DNA of 64,000 nt. Origin: Xiashengella succiniciproducens. GTDB lineage: Bacteria; Bacteroidota; Bacteroidia; Bacteroidales; Marinilabiliaceae. Position numbers and translations under genes: made by a program. The notes below the pieces were generated by a model. It searched no databases. It saw nothing but the letters and a program-made list of their open reading frames with translations, and was not told the DNA's origin. How positions within the stretch are numbered: the first letter of the stretch is position 1; each line of letters opens with the position of its first letter. Shown here piece after piece: positions 38,818 through 47,000 of the stretch. Location of the stretch: assembly GCF_023674465.1 (NCBI RefSeq), contig NZ_CP098400.1, forward strand, positions 1,888,801 through 1,952,800, in the 5' to 3' direction.

Positions 38818-40622
38818 GGTTGTCCAATTAAGGGCAACCTCTTTTTCAATTTAAGCAAGTTGATAAGAATAGATTTCGATTTTTAGATGAACATGTTTAC
38901 GAAAATTCCATATTCCTTTTTGGATTTTTGCATATAGGGGTTCAAACAAGAAGAAAATTGCATTTTGGAGTACTGTTTTTGAAACACACGCACCTTTGCC
39001 TATGATTTTTCTTAAGTTATGAGCAATAGCTATCAGGCCAAACTCGATTTCAACTTTCTTAAGGCCTTTCAGTGTAAATCTGGTGAACTTGTTGTTGTGT
39101 TTTATTTGTCCAAACACTGCTTCCGGTTCTATTGGGCGTCTACTTCTGTGATATAGGCCCTGTTCACTTAATAGCTGTTCCCTGGCCTTCTTTTTTAGGA
39201 TCCTTAACCTGTGATTGATCTCTATTATTCGATTACCGGTAGCTTGAAAACAAAGTCCGCGCAACGGGCATCCAGTACAGTTTTGCGCTTGATAACGTGT
39301 CACCTTTGATACATACCCATTCTCAGAAGTCACTTTTCTTTCACCTTTATTGGTCATATGCTGTCCCATCGGGCATACATAATAATCTTCATGTTCGTTG
39401 TAATATAGGTTTTGGCTTAGAAATGCATTCTTTTTAAATGCTCTTTTCTGTTCTTTGTGGAAGTAGTTGTACTTGACAAAGTACTCTATATTATTTGCTT
39501 CCAGGTATTCATAATTCTCCTCGCTTCCGTAGCCGGCGTCTGCAACGACCGTAGAGCTATGACTTCCATATTGGTTTTTAAATCCCTCCAGATGACACTT
39601 TAATGTTCTTGTATCACCTGGGGTTTGATGGATACTGTAATGGGTAATAATCTGGTTCTCTGTACTAATCTGAGGATTATAAGCTGGTTTCAGCTGCCCA
39701 TTCTTCATATGATCTTCTTTCATTCGCATGAAAGTAGCATCCTCGTCAGTCTTGCTAAAACTGTTGCGATCACCCAGAGTGTCAAGTTGCTTCTCGTATT
39801 TCTCCAACCGTGGCAGATGTTCCTCCTGTAATTGCTTTAGTTGCTTAGATGTGGACTTATTTGTATCCTTAAGCCTGGTGTTAAGCTCAGCTATTTTGCT
39901 TTTTAATAAATCTGAGTCTATTGATTGGGGCAAATCTTCTTTGTTGAGAGTTTTTGAGTCCTCTTTAATTTGACTATCAATATCTTTAAGAATACTCCTT
40001 ATCCTTTCTTCCAGTTTTGCTTTGTTTTTCTCAACTGTGCCTCGCCATACAAAGGTGTACCTGTTTGAGGTAGCTTCTATTTTTGTTCCATCAACATACT
40101 GTACCTGAAGACTCACAAACCCCATACCATGCAGTAATCTAACTACTTCTGCAAAGATGGTCTTAATTTCTCCCTGCAAACGGGTACTCCTAAAATAATT
40201 GATTGTTCTAAAGTCTGGAACACAGCCCTTTGATAACCAGATAAAATGAATATTCTCTTGTAAAGCCTTTTCAATCTTTCTGCACGAAAATATGTTGTTT
40301 AAATAACTGTAGAACAGTATTTTAACCATCATTCTTGGATGAAAACTGCTAGCACCACCACCTTTGTATTTATTTAGTATAGATGTGATATCCAGTTGAT
40401 CTACAACCTTATCAACCAGACGAACTGGATGGTCTGCTGGTATGCGATCCAAGAGGTTTTCAGGGAATAACTGAGCTTGATTGTTTGGAAGCTCTTTGAA
40501 AACAACTTTTTTCATTATGGATTGATTTATAGTATTAATATACTATATATCAATTATATAACCAACTTTTTCGAGAAAAAAATCAAATAAAAAAAGAGAC
40601 TGCCTAATCTTTTTAGACAGCC
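38818..40622 (-). mobile_element. IS1182-family insertion sequence
   Basis: About 1.8 kb. The ends are imperfect inverted repeats: reading inward, GGTTGTCCAATTAAGGGCA on the left and GGCTGTCTAAAAAGATTAGG on the right, both then running into CTCTTTTT. Each end can itself fold into a short hairpin. It encodes one transposase on the minus strand, in the same direction as the gene it interrupts. No target-site duplication is evident. Boundaries are uncertain by one or two bases. Confidence 0.85.
38851..40515 (-). CDS. IS1182-family transposase
   Basis: A 554-residue DDE transposase. The N-terminal DUF772-type domain opens [20 protein letters not shown] and contains [24 protein letters not shown]. 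The catalytic core begins at [18 protein letters not shown], has a coiled insert (about residues 180-260), and then [18 protein letters not shown] four-Cys element ([11 protein letters not shown]) and the [16 protein letters not shown] segment holding the catalytic Glu follow. It is full length with no frameshift, so it is probably active. It fills nearly the whole element. Confidence 0.95.
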   Translation of the reverse strand: MKKVVFKELPNNQAQLFPENLLDRIPADHPVRLVDKVVDQLDITSILNKYKGGGASSFHPRMMVKILFYSYLNNIFSCRKIEKALQENIHFIWLSKGCVPDFRTINYFRSTRLQGEIKTIFAEVVRLLHGMGFVSLQVQYVDGTKIEATSNRYTFVWRGTVEKNKAKLEERIRSILKDIDSQIKEDSKTLNKEDLPQSIDSDLLKSKIAELNTRLKDTNKSTSKQLKQLQEEHLPRLEKYEKQLDTLGDRNSFSKTDEDATFMRMKEDHMKNGQLKPAYNPQISTENQIITHYSIHQTPGDTRTLKCHLEGFKNQYGSHSSTVVADAGYGSEENYEYLEANNIEYFVKYNYFHKEQKRAFKKNAFLSQNLYYNEHEDYYVCPMGQHMTNKGERKVTSENGYVSKVTRYQAQNCTGCPLRGLCFQATGNRIIEINHRLRILKKKAREQLLSEQGLYHRSRRPIEPEAVFGQIKHNNKFTRFTLKGLKKVEIEFGLIAIAHNLRKIIGKGACVSKTVLQNAIFFLFEPLYAKIQKGIWNFRKHVHLKIEIYSYQLA

Positions 40623-41323
40623 CCATCCCCGAAATTCCATGATGATGTGAAGCCGGGACGGGCATTTGATGTATTTGTAAAACCAACCTCAAGAATTCCA
40701 TCACAAGAGTATGAAGCATCTACGCCAAAGGAGGCCTGTGGTTTTACGGCATTAACAAGACCCGGAACAGTAGCTGTTGAAACACAGCCGAATTCGTTTT
40801 CTGCAACCAGTGTAACATCAAACAGTCCCGCTATCAGGTAAGTATGGTCAGGATTGACCTCTGAGGATCTTGTTCCGTCACCAAAGCTCCATGTATAGCT
40901 GAGAGCACCTCCCTCCGGGTCGATAGTCATATTATTAAGTTGCACCGCAAAGGGTACACAACCGATTTCCGCGCCTTCAAGACCAAAGGATACTGATGGT
41001 TGCTGATGCACAGTGATAAAGGCCTCTTTGACAACAGTTTCAGAGTCTTCACCGTATGTCACGGTAAGTGACACAGCATAGACACCCTCATCGAGATAGA
41101 TAGTCTGTGGATTAACAGCGTCTGATATAGTCCCGTTGCCAAGATCCCACCTATAGGAATATCCGGGACCAGCAGACGACAGATTTGTAAAGTGTACTTC
41201 CAGCGGAGCGCATCCGGAATTCACATCGGCATTGAAATCGGCTGTAATCTGCGCTATGACAGAGGCTGAGAAGCAAAACTGGATCAAGGAGAGAACTAGG
41301 AAATATCTTAAGGCCGTCCGCAT
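40613..41323 (-). pseudogene. 5' part of the IS-split PKD-repeat T9SS cargo gene
   Basis: Starts with the signal peptide MRTALRYFLVLSLIQFCFSA (cleaved after ...SVIAQ). The first three PKD domains follow (SYRWDLGNGTISDAVNPQ, YTWSFGDGTRSSEVNP, SSWNFGDG). The frame then enters the right end of the IS and stops at TAA (40615-40613) two codons inside. The ATG at 41323 fits the signal peptide better than one 81 bases upstream. Rejoining the halves gives a protein of about 1,450 residues. It is divergent from a PorP/SprF-family gene, the usual partner of type B CTD cargo. Confidence 0.85.
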
Positions 41324-41444
41324 ACAGCTTAGTAATTTTAGGTTTTCCTTTGTAGCTGAGTAACAAAATTCACTGCAATATATGGAAGTGATTGCAAAGA
41401 ACAAACATTTTCGCTATTTTGAATCCGTTATAATCCTCTCTGTT

Positions 41445-42467
41445 ATGAACCTGGGACGTAATTTGTTGTCCGCTATCGTGCTTCTTTCAGCTGTTACCGG
41501 AACCCTTAATGCACAGGGTATTCATTTCTCGCAGGCATATTCGGCACACCTTACTCTAAGTCCGGCTAATACCGGACGTTTTGACGGCGACTTGAGAGCC
41601 GTGGGAATCTTCCGTAACCAGGGATATAATATGAGCGGTGATTATCAGACCGCTTATTTTAGTTTTGAAATGCCCTTTTATGTCATGGAAGAAAGGCTGG
41701 ATGGAGGTTTGTACTACAGTCATGACAATACTGCCGGGAAAGCAATGCCAACAGAGAGGATCAACCTCTCTCTGGCTCACGGCTTGAATATATCTCACAG
41801 AGCCCGCCTGCATGCGGGCTTGCAGGTGGCCTGGGTTCACAGGCAGATAGACCTTAACAAACTGAGTTTTCCAGATCAATACAACCGTGACACAGGGGGC
41901 TTTGACCCCCGTCTGGTCACTGGCGAAAATCTTGAGAAGAGCAGCACCAACTACCTGGATGCAGGTATTGGTTTGCTATACTCCCAGACTATCCCAACCG
42001 GGGTGTTTAGTGGGGGTTATTCCATGCAACAGATCAATCGTCCCGTTGAGTCCTTTTTCGGACTTGACGAAAAACTACCGGTAAAACATGTGTTTCATGT
42101 CAAGGGTGATCTGGGTCTGACCAGTACTCTCTTTGTGGTTCCGGCAGTAGTCTATATGCAGATGGGCAGCAACAACACCTCACTTGCAGGTTTGAATCTG
42201 GGATACAACCTAAATGAATGGCTAAATCAATACAATAGTGTGATTGCAGGGGTTCACGTCAGAAATGCTACTGTCAGCAGGTCGCGCGGACTTGTATTCT
42301 CAGCAGGATGTAACTGGCAGTACTGGAATATGATGTTGGCCTATGATACTGATATTTCGAAGTCAAGAGGCAACAGTATAGCAGGATCGGGATTTGAAAT
42401 CAGTGTGACTTACAAGCTGCCCTCCACAGAGATAACTCAAAAGACTATACAATGGGAAAGATATTAA
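41445..42467 (+). CDS. PorP/SprF-family type IX secretion membrane protein
   Basis: A 340-residue outer-membrane beta-barrel. The signal peptide is LLSAIVLLSAVTGTLNAQ. The family opening is IHFSQAYSAHLTLSPANTGRFDGDLRAVGIFRNQ, of which FSQ...SPANTG...R is diagnostic. SprF in Flavobacterium is needed for secretion of the SprB adhesin, and type B CTD proteins are generally encoded next to a SprF paralogue. The same layout is seen here: the divergent neighbour is a PKD/CHU_C gene, now split by an IS. The ATG at 41445 was chosen because it directly precedes the signal peptide. The next gene overlaps its end by 16 bases. Confidence 0.9.
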   Translation: MNLGRNLLSAIVLLSAVTGTLNAQGIHFSQAYSAHLTLSPANTGRFDGDLRAVGIFRNQGYNMSGDYQTAYFSFEMPFYVMEERLDGGLYYSHDNTAGKAMPTERINLSLAHGLNISHRARLHAGLQVAWVHRQIDLNKLSFPDQYNRDTGGFDPRLVTGENLEKSSTNYLDAGIGLLYSQTIPTGVFSGGYSMQQINRPVESFFGLDEKLPVKHVFHVKGDLGLTSTLFVVPAVVYMQMGSNNTSLAGLNLGYNLNEWLNQYNSVIAGVHVRNATVSRSRGLVFSAGCNWQYWNMMLAYDTDISKSRGNSIAGSGFEISVTYKLPSTEITQKTIQWERY

Positions 42468-43846
42468 GTATTGTATTGTTGCTTGTAGTTTTGGTTCCTG
42501 CTTCAGGCCAGAAAGATAACTCCATGCGTAACATGAAAAACTGGCAGGTTAAGGGCCTTGCCAAGAGTGCGATACGACTGGGTGACCCATGGCAGGCCAG
42601 CATATATCTTGAGGAATTATATCGCAGAAAACCTTCAGACGAGGTGGGGCTTATGCTTGGAAGAAACCTGATGGCATCCAGACAATACGATAAGGCCGAG
42701 AGAGTGTACAGTGAACTGTATAAGAAGGCTCCGCGCAAGAGCTTTGAGGCTCAGTTTTACTTAGCTATGCTGCTCAAGATGGATGGCAACTATGAAGCGG
42801 CCCTTGGTCACTTCGAGATGACAAAATCAAGGCACAAAAGAATAGCAGACAGAAATATCAACCGCAGGCGCATCGAAAATGAGATAGAGGGTTGCCGTAT
42901 GGCTCTTACGTATATTGACTCAATAGGACGGGAACCGGATCTTGAGGTTAAGGCTCTGAGCGATGGTGTCAACCAGGGCAGGATGAACCATGCTCCAGTA
43001 ATTATGGGTGACACTGCCTTTGTATATGTGTCAGTGAATGACGAAGCTCCCGAGCGCATAGCTCTTGGAGAATCATATGTGGCAGCACGCAAATACTATA
43101 AGGCAACATGGCGGGATGGTCAGTGGCTCAGTGAGCCGGAGTCTGACGTAGGCTCACCCTTTGTCAATGGAGACGGCTATGACAGTGGAAAGGGCGCATT
43201 TTCACCTGATGGCAGGCGCTTTTATTTTTCCCGATGTTTTATAAACCCAGATGGTAAGCGTGTTTGTCATATTTATGTATCCAGACTGGGAGAAGATGGA
43301 TGGAATGAACCTCAGGCACTTGACAGAAATGTCAATCATCCACGCTATACATCAACCCAGCCGACGGTGGGTAAGTTATTTGACTCTAACCTTGAGGTGC
43401 TATATTTCGTATCAGACCGTCCGGGAGGTGCTGGCGGGATGGATATCTGGTTTGCTGTCTGCGATATCGCAAAGAATGAATTCCAGAAGCCCCAGAATGC
43501 GGGAGTGTTTATAAATACTGAGGGGGATGAGTTGGCGCCCTTTTATGATATAGGTACCGGGCGACTGTTTTTCAGCTCCAATAATCTACCCGGCTTTGGT
43601 GGTTATGATATTTTTAGTGCGGAAGGCAGTCTGGTAACCTGGGAGCCACCTGTCAACTTAGGTTTACCTATCAACTCTCCGTATGATGACCTGGACTATG
43701 GGCTTAGTCCCTCTGCAAAGTTGGGCTTGTTTGTATCCAATCGCCCCGAAGAGATAGCAGAGGGTATATTGCCCGACCGGATATTTGAGGTGAGAAGGAA
43801 AGCAGGGATTAGCCTACATGTGGGTAATGATCCCAGTGAGCAGTAG
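42452..43846 (+). CDS. TPR and PD40 beta-propeller protein (PorE-like, no OmpA domain)
   Basis: A 464-residue exported protein. It has a short signal peptide (MGKILSIVLLLVVLVPASGQ). TPR-like helices (about residues 45-125) include GRNLMASRQYDKAERVYSEL and FYLAMLLKMDGNYEAALGHF. PD40 propeller blades follow with GAFSPDGRRFYFSRCF, DRPGGAGGMDIWFAV and FFSSNNLPGFGGYDIFS. PorE-type T9SS proteins have the same order but end in an OmpA-like peptidoglycan-binding domain. Here the protein ends soon after the propeller (FEVRRKAGISLHV), with no sign of truncation by mutation. Its ATG overlaps the SprF-like gene, so the two are translationally coupled. Confidence 0.88.
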   Translation: MGKILSIVLLLVVLVPASGQKDNSMRNMKNWQVKGLAKSAIRLGDPWQASIYLEELYRRKPSDEVGLMLGRNLMASRQYDKAERVYSELYKKAPRKSFEAQFYLAMLLKMDGNYEAALGHFEMTKSRHKRIADRNINRRRIENEIEGCRMALTYIDSIGREPDLEVKALSDGVNQGRMNHAPVIMGDTAFVYVSVNDEAPERIALGESYVAARKYYKATWRDGQWLSEPESDVGSPFVNGDGYDSGKGAFSPDGRRFYFSRCFINPDGKRVCHIYVSRLGEDGWNEPQALDRNVNHPRYTSTQPTVGKLFDSNLEVLYFVSDRPGGAGGMDIWFAVCDIAKNEFQKPQNAGVFINTEGDELAPFYDIGTGRLFFSSNNLPGFGGYDIFSAEGSLVTWEPPVNLGLPINSPYDDLDYGLSPSAKLGLFVSNRPEEIAEGILPDRIFEVRRKAGISLHVGNDPSEQ

Positions 43847-43895
43847 ATAATGTGATTAAGAAACTGAGGATGAAAAAGGAATTAACTCCTGCAGC

Positions 43896-46892
43896 ATGAA
43901 GGAAAAGGCACTTGATTCGATAGTTTCGTTATTTGCACTTGTTGCAGTATTCAAGCCAGGTAAGGGCTTTAGCCTCATCAGCAATATTCTTGAGGTTTAT
44001 CTTACCACTTCGTTTAGTCGCCCTACTGTTGAGCGCCAGCTCGACGTCTGTCAGACCAGGATCCGCGAATACATAGACAGGAAAAACAGTAGTGACACTG
44101 CTTCCTTTGAGAAGTTTTTCAGATCAGAACTTGAAGCCCACTGCTACATACTTAGCAGAGAGCTCCCTATTAGCCACAGGATGTATGTGCTTTTGTATCT
44201 TATTGATTACATACCCTATGTTGCAGGAGCAGGTTTTATAAGGGATTACAACAACTCTTTCAGACTTATTGAGAAGATTGCTGAGAAGCTTGAGGTATCT
44301 GAAACCGACTTCAGGGATGCCGTAGCTTTCGGAAGTGATAATTTCCAGAGTGTAAGTGATGCTAATTCAATGCTTGTCATTACAGACAATGCTGCACTCA
44401 GCATTCCTGGTGTTTCTATTCTGATAAGGCCTAACCTGGGAGGACAGCTTGTCTTTTTGAGGATACATTCCACTGATACAATATTATTCAAGGTCAGTGG
44501 GGAAGCCTCGTTTGAGATAAACGAAAGGCAGCTGTACAAGAAACGCTCATATGTTCTGCCCAAAGGCGCAGTGATACGCTGTGATGAGGAGATCAATATA
44601 TACTACAATGATATTGAAAAGGCTCTGACGCCTCATGACGACAGTCAGCCCCTTGTATTGCATGCAGATAACATCAGCTATCAGTTCAGCAACGGAACCT
44701 ATGGGATCCGTCCCATGAGCTTCAGATGCTATTCGGGTGAGATTACTGCAATAATGGGGGGAAGTGGTACGGGTAAGACAACTCTTATGGGTATGCTGAC
44801 AGGAGTACGTAAGCCATACGAAGGAGAGGTAACCCTCAACGGAGTCAACGTCTTCGATAATCCCGACAAGGTAAAAGGATATATTGGCTACGTGCCCCAG
44901 GAGGATGCTCTGATAGAGGAACTCACAGCCTTTGACAACCTGTACTACATAGTAGGTTTGTCGTATCGTAACCTGAGCAGTGAGGAGAAGACCCGGAAGG
45001 TTGAAAAGGTGCTAAAGGACCTTGACCTTATGAGTATTCGTAACCTCAGGGTGGGCAGTGCCATGTCCCGCATAATCAGCGGTGGACAAAGGAAACGACT
45101 AAATATTGCAATAGAACTTATCAGGGAACCCGGAATATTATTGCTTGATGAGCCTACTTCAGGATTGTCGTCGGCTGATTCGGAGAACATAATGCAGATT
45201 CTGAAAAGTTATGCCCGTTCGGGTCATATGGTAGTTCTCAACATCCACCAGCCTTCGAGCGATGTTTTCAAGATGTTTGACAAACTCCTCTTTCTTGACC
45301 AGGGAGGCTATGCCGTATATTATGGTCCCGCTATGCAAAGCCCCTCCTACCTCAAGAAATCGCTTAAGTTGGCTGATGCGCATGAGAATGAATGCCATAG
45401 TTGCGGCAATGTCAACCCTGATGATATTTTCCACCTGGTGCAATCTACCAGGATAAGCACCAGCGAACGCAGTGGCCATAAAAGGGCATTTACTCCGGAA
45501 AGATGGCATCGCAGGTTTCTTAGGTTCTCAATGGAAGAAGAGAGAAAGACTGTTGACAACCCACTGCCTCTCCACCCTTACCCTATTAATACACCTTCGA
45601 GTCTGAAGCAATACTTGATTTATTTCAACCGAAATGGAAAGACCAAGTTTGGAGACCGCACCTACCTCCTTATTGCCCTCTTCCTCTCACCCTTGCTGGC
45701 ACTATTGCTCAGCCTATTCTCAAGGTATACACCTCCATTCTCGGACTCTTACAGTTTCTATGGTAACGACAATATCCCGGCTTACACCTTTATGAGTGTT
45801 ATAGTGGCTCTGTTTATCGGAATCATGAATGGTTCGGGTGAGATTATCAAAGACAGAAAAATCCTCAAGCGGGAGACCTTTCTGCACCTCAGCTATCCGG
45901 CCTATATTTTTGCAAAACTGAGTTTTCTTATGTTGCTGTCTGCCATACAAATGTTTCTGTATGTGGTAGTAAGCAGATGGGTGTTGCAGGGGCCATCCGG
46001 CAATCTTCATTTCTTTTTAGTTATGTGGTCTTCTGCAGTATGTTCCTGCATTATGGGGCTTGCTCTGTCGCAATTTTTCAAAACCATAGCCTCTGTTTAT
46101 GCTGCAATACCATTTGCCCTAATACCACAGATCCTTTTTTCTGGTGCTGTAATTGACTTCAATAAGATTAACCCAATTTTTGCATCAGACAAATATGTGC
46201 CATTAATCAGTGAAGTAATGGCATCACGATGGGCATACGATGCTATCTTGGTTAGTCTATACACCAATACTGAATATGCCGATATCTTCTTTGAAGCAGA
46301 AATGGAGCTTAACAACAGCTCATACAGGAAGAATTTCCTCCTGCCTGAGATCGAGAAGGCTTTCTTTAGAGACAACTGGAGTACAACACATTTTCTAACT
46401 CGTGACTCTGCTGACTTCAAACTGATAATCAATGGTATTACCCAAATAGGAAATGCTCTTGGCAAGGACTATTCGTCATTGTATAATGACGGAATAATAG
46501 ATGGTGCTGAGTTTGACAAATGGGTGAGCGAAGTTCGTAACCAACTCAGTGAGGTGTACGACAATTGTATGATGCGCAAGGATGACCTGATAACTGGTAT
46601 GGGTAGCGACGAGTTTAACAGATTGAGAAATACAACAAATAAAAAGGTGGTTCAACTAGTCACCGACGAGCAAAATATTGAGAAGGTCAGAGTTGGCAAG
46701 ACCGAATTTATCAGAAAGATGGCCCCCATCTATTCAATACCGGATCATAGATTCGGACGCTCTCACCTCTTTTCACCTGCCAAGCGCTTTGGGCCTTACC
46801 TGGTGCCAAGTAATGTAATCAACATTATGGCAATATGGCTTATCAGTGCAGTGATGCTGTCCTATGTCCTATGGAGAAGGCCTACCTTGTAA
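43896..46892 (+). CDS. ABCG-like ABC transporter, fused ATPase and permease
   Basis: A 998-residue membrane protein. The N-terminal helical region (about 1-140, possibly TerB-like) and a small beta-rich domain (about 165-240) precede the ATPase. That domain (about 250-470) has Walker A GGSGTGKTT, the signature ISGGQRKRLNIAIELI and Walker B GILLLDEPTSGLSS. The order ATPase-then-permease is the reverse ABCG/White layout. The ABC-2-type membrane domain (about 590-990) has a large soluble insert of some 180 residues before the last helix (VINIMAIWLISAVMLSYVLW). The substrate is unknown. It lies 49 bases after the PD40 gene and is probably part of that transcript. A strong terminator follows. Confidence 0.87.
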   Translation: MKEKALDSIVSLFALVAVFKPGKGFSLISNILEVYLTTSFSRPTVERQLDVCQTRIREYIDRKNSSDTASFEKFFRSELEAHCYILSRELPISHRMYVLLYLIDYIPYVAGAGFIRDYNNSFRLIEKIAEKLEVSETDFRDAVAFGSDNFQSVSDANSMLVITDNAALSIPGVSILIRPNLGGQLVFLRIHSTDTILFKVSGEASFEINERQLYKKRSYVLPKGAVIRCDEEINIYYNDIEKALTPHDDSQPLVLHADNISYQFSNGTYGIRPMSFRCYSGEITAIMGGSGTGKTTLMGMLTGVRKPYEGEVTLNGVNVFDNPDKVKGYIGYVPQEDALIEELTAFDNLYYIVGLSYRNLSSEEKTRKVEKVLKDLDLMSIRNLRVGSAMSRIISGGQRKRLNIAIELIREPGILLLDEPTSGLSSADSENIMQILKSYARSGHMVVLNIHQPSSDVFKMFDKLLFLDQGGYAVYYGPAMQSPSYLKKSLKLADAHENECHSCGNVNPDDIFHLVQSTRISTSERSGHKRAFTPERWHRRFLRFSMEEERKTVDNPLPLHPYPINTPSSLKQYLIYFNRNGKTKFGDRTYLLIALFLSPLLALLLSLFSRYTPPFSDSYSFYGNDNIPAYTFMSVIVALFIGIMNGSGEIIKDRKILKRETFLHLSYPAYIFAKLSFLMLLSAIQMFLYVVVSRWVLQGPSGNLHFFLVMWSSAVCSCIMGLALSQFFKTIASVYAAIPFALIPQILFSGAVIDFNKINPIFASDKYVPLISEVMASRWAYDAILVSLYTNTEYADIFFEAEMELNNSSYRKNFLLPEIEKAFFRDNWSTTHFLTRDSADFKLIINGITQIGNALGKDYSSLYNDGIIDGAEFDKWVSEVRNQLSEVYDNCMMRKDDLITGMGSDEFNRLRNTTNKKVVQLVTDEQNIEKVRVGKTEFIRKMAPIYSIPDHRFGRSHLFSPAKRFGPYLVPSNVINIMAIWLISAVMLSYVLWRRPTL

Positions 46893-46918
46893 GCACTGAT
46901 CAAGATAGTGTCAATACA

Positions 46919-46949
46919 ATAAAAGGGGCTTGGCAGAGCCCCTTTTTCT
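46919..46949 (+). terminator. Rho-independent terminator after the ABC transporter gene
   Basis: The stem AAAAGGGGCT / AGCCCCTTTT with a short loop runs into TTTCTTT. It lies 28 bases past the stop. Its A-rich left side also lets it serve the minus-strand kinase gene that ends 50 bases further on. Confidence 0.9.
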
Positions 46950-47000
46950 TTATCATCGTGACCCTAACGGGCAAAGTTCTTTGTTGCATCTTGTTGCAAA

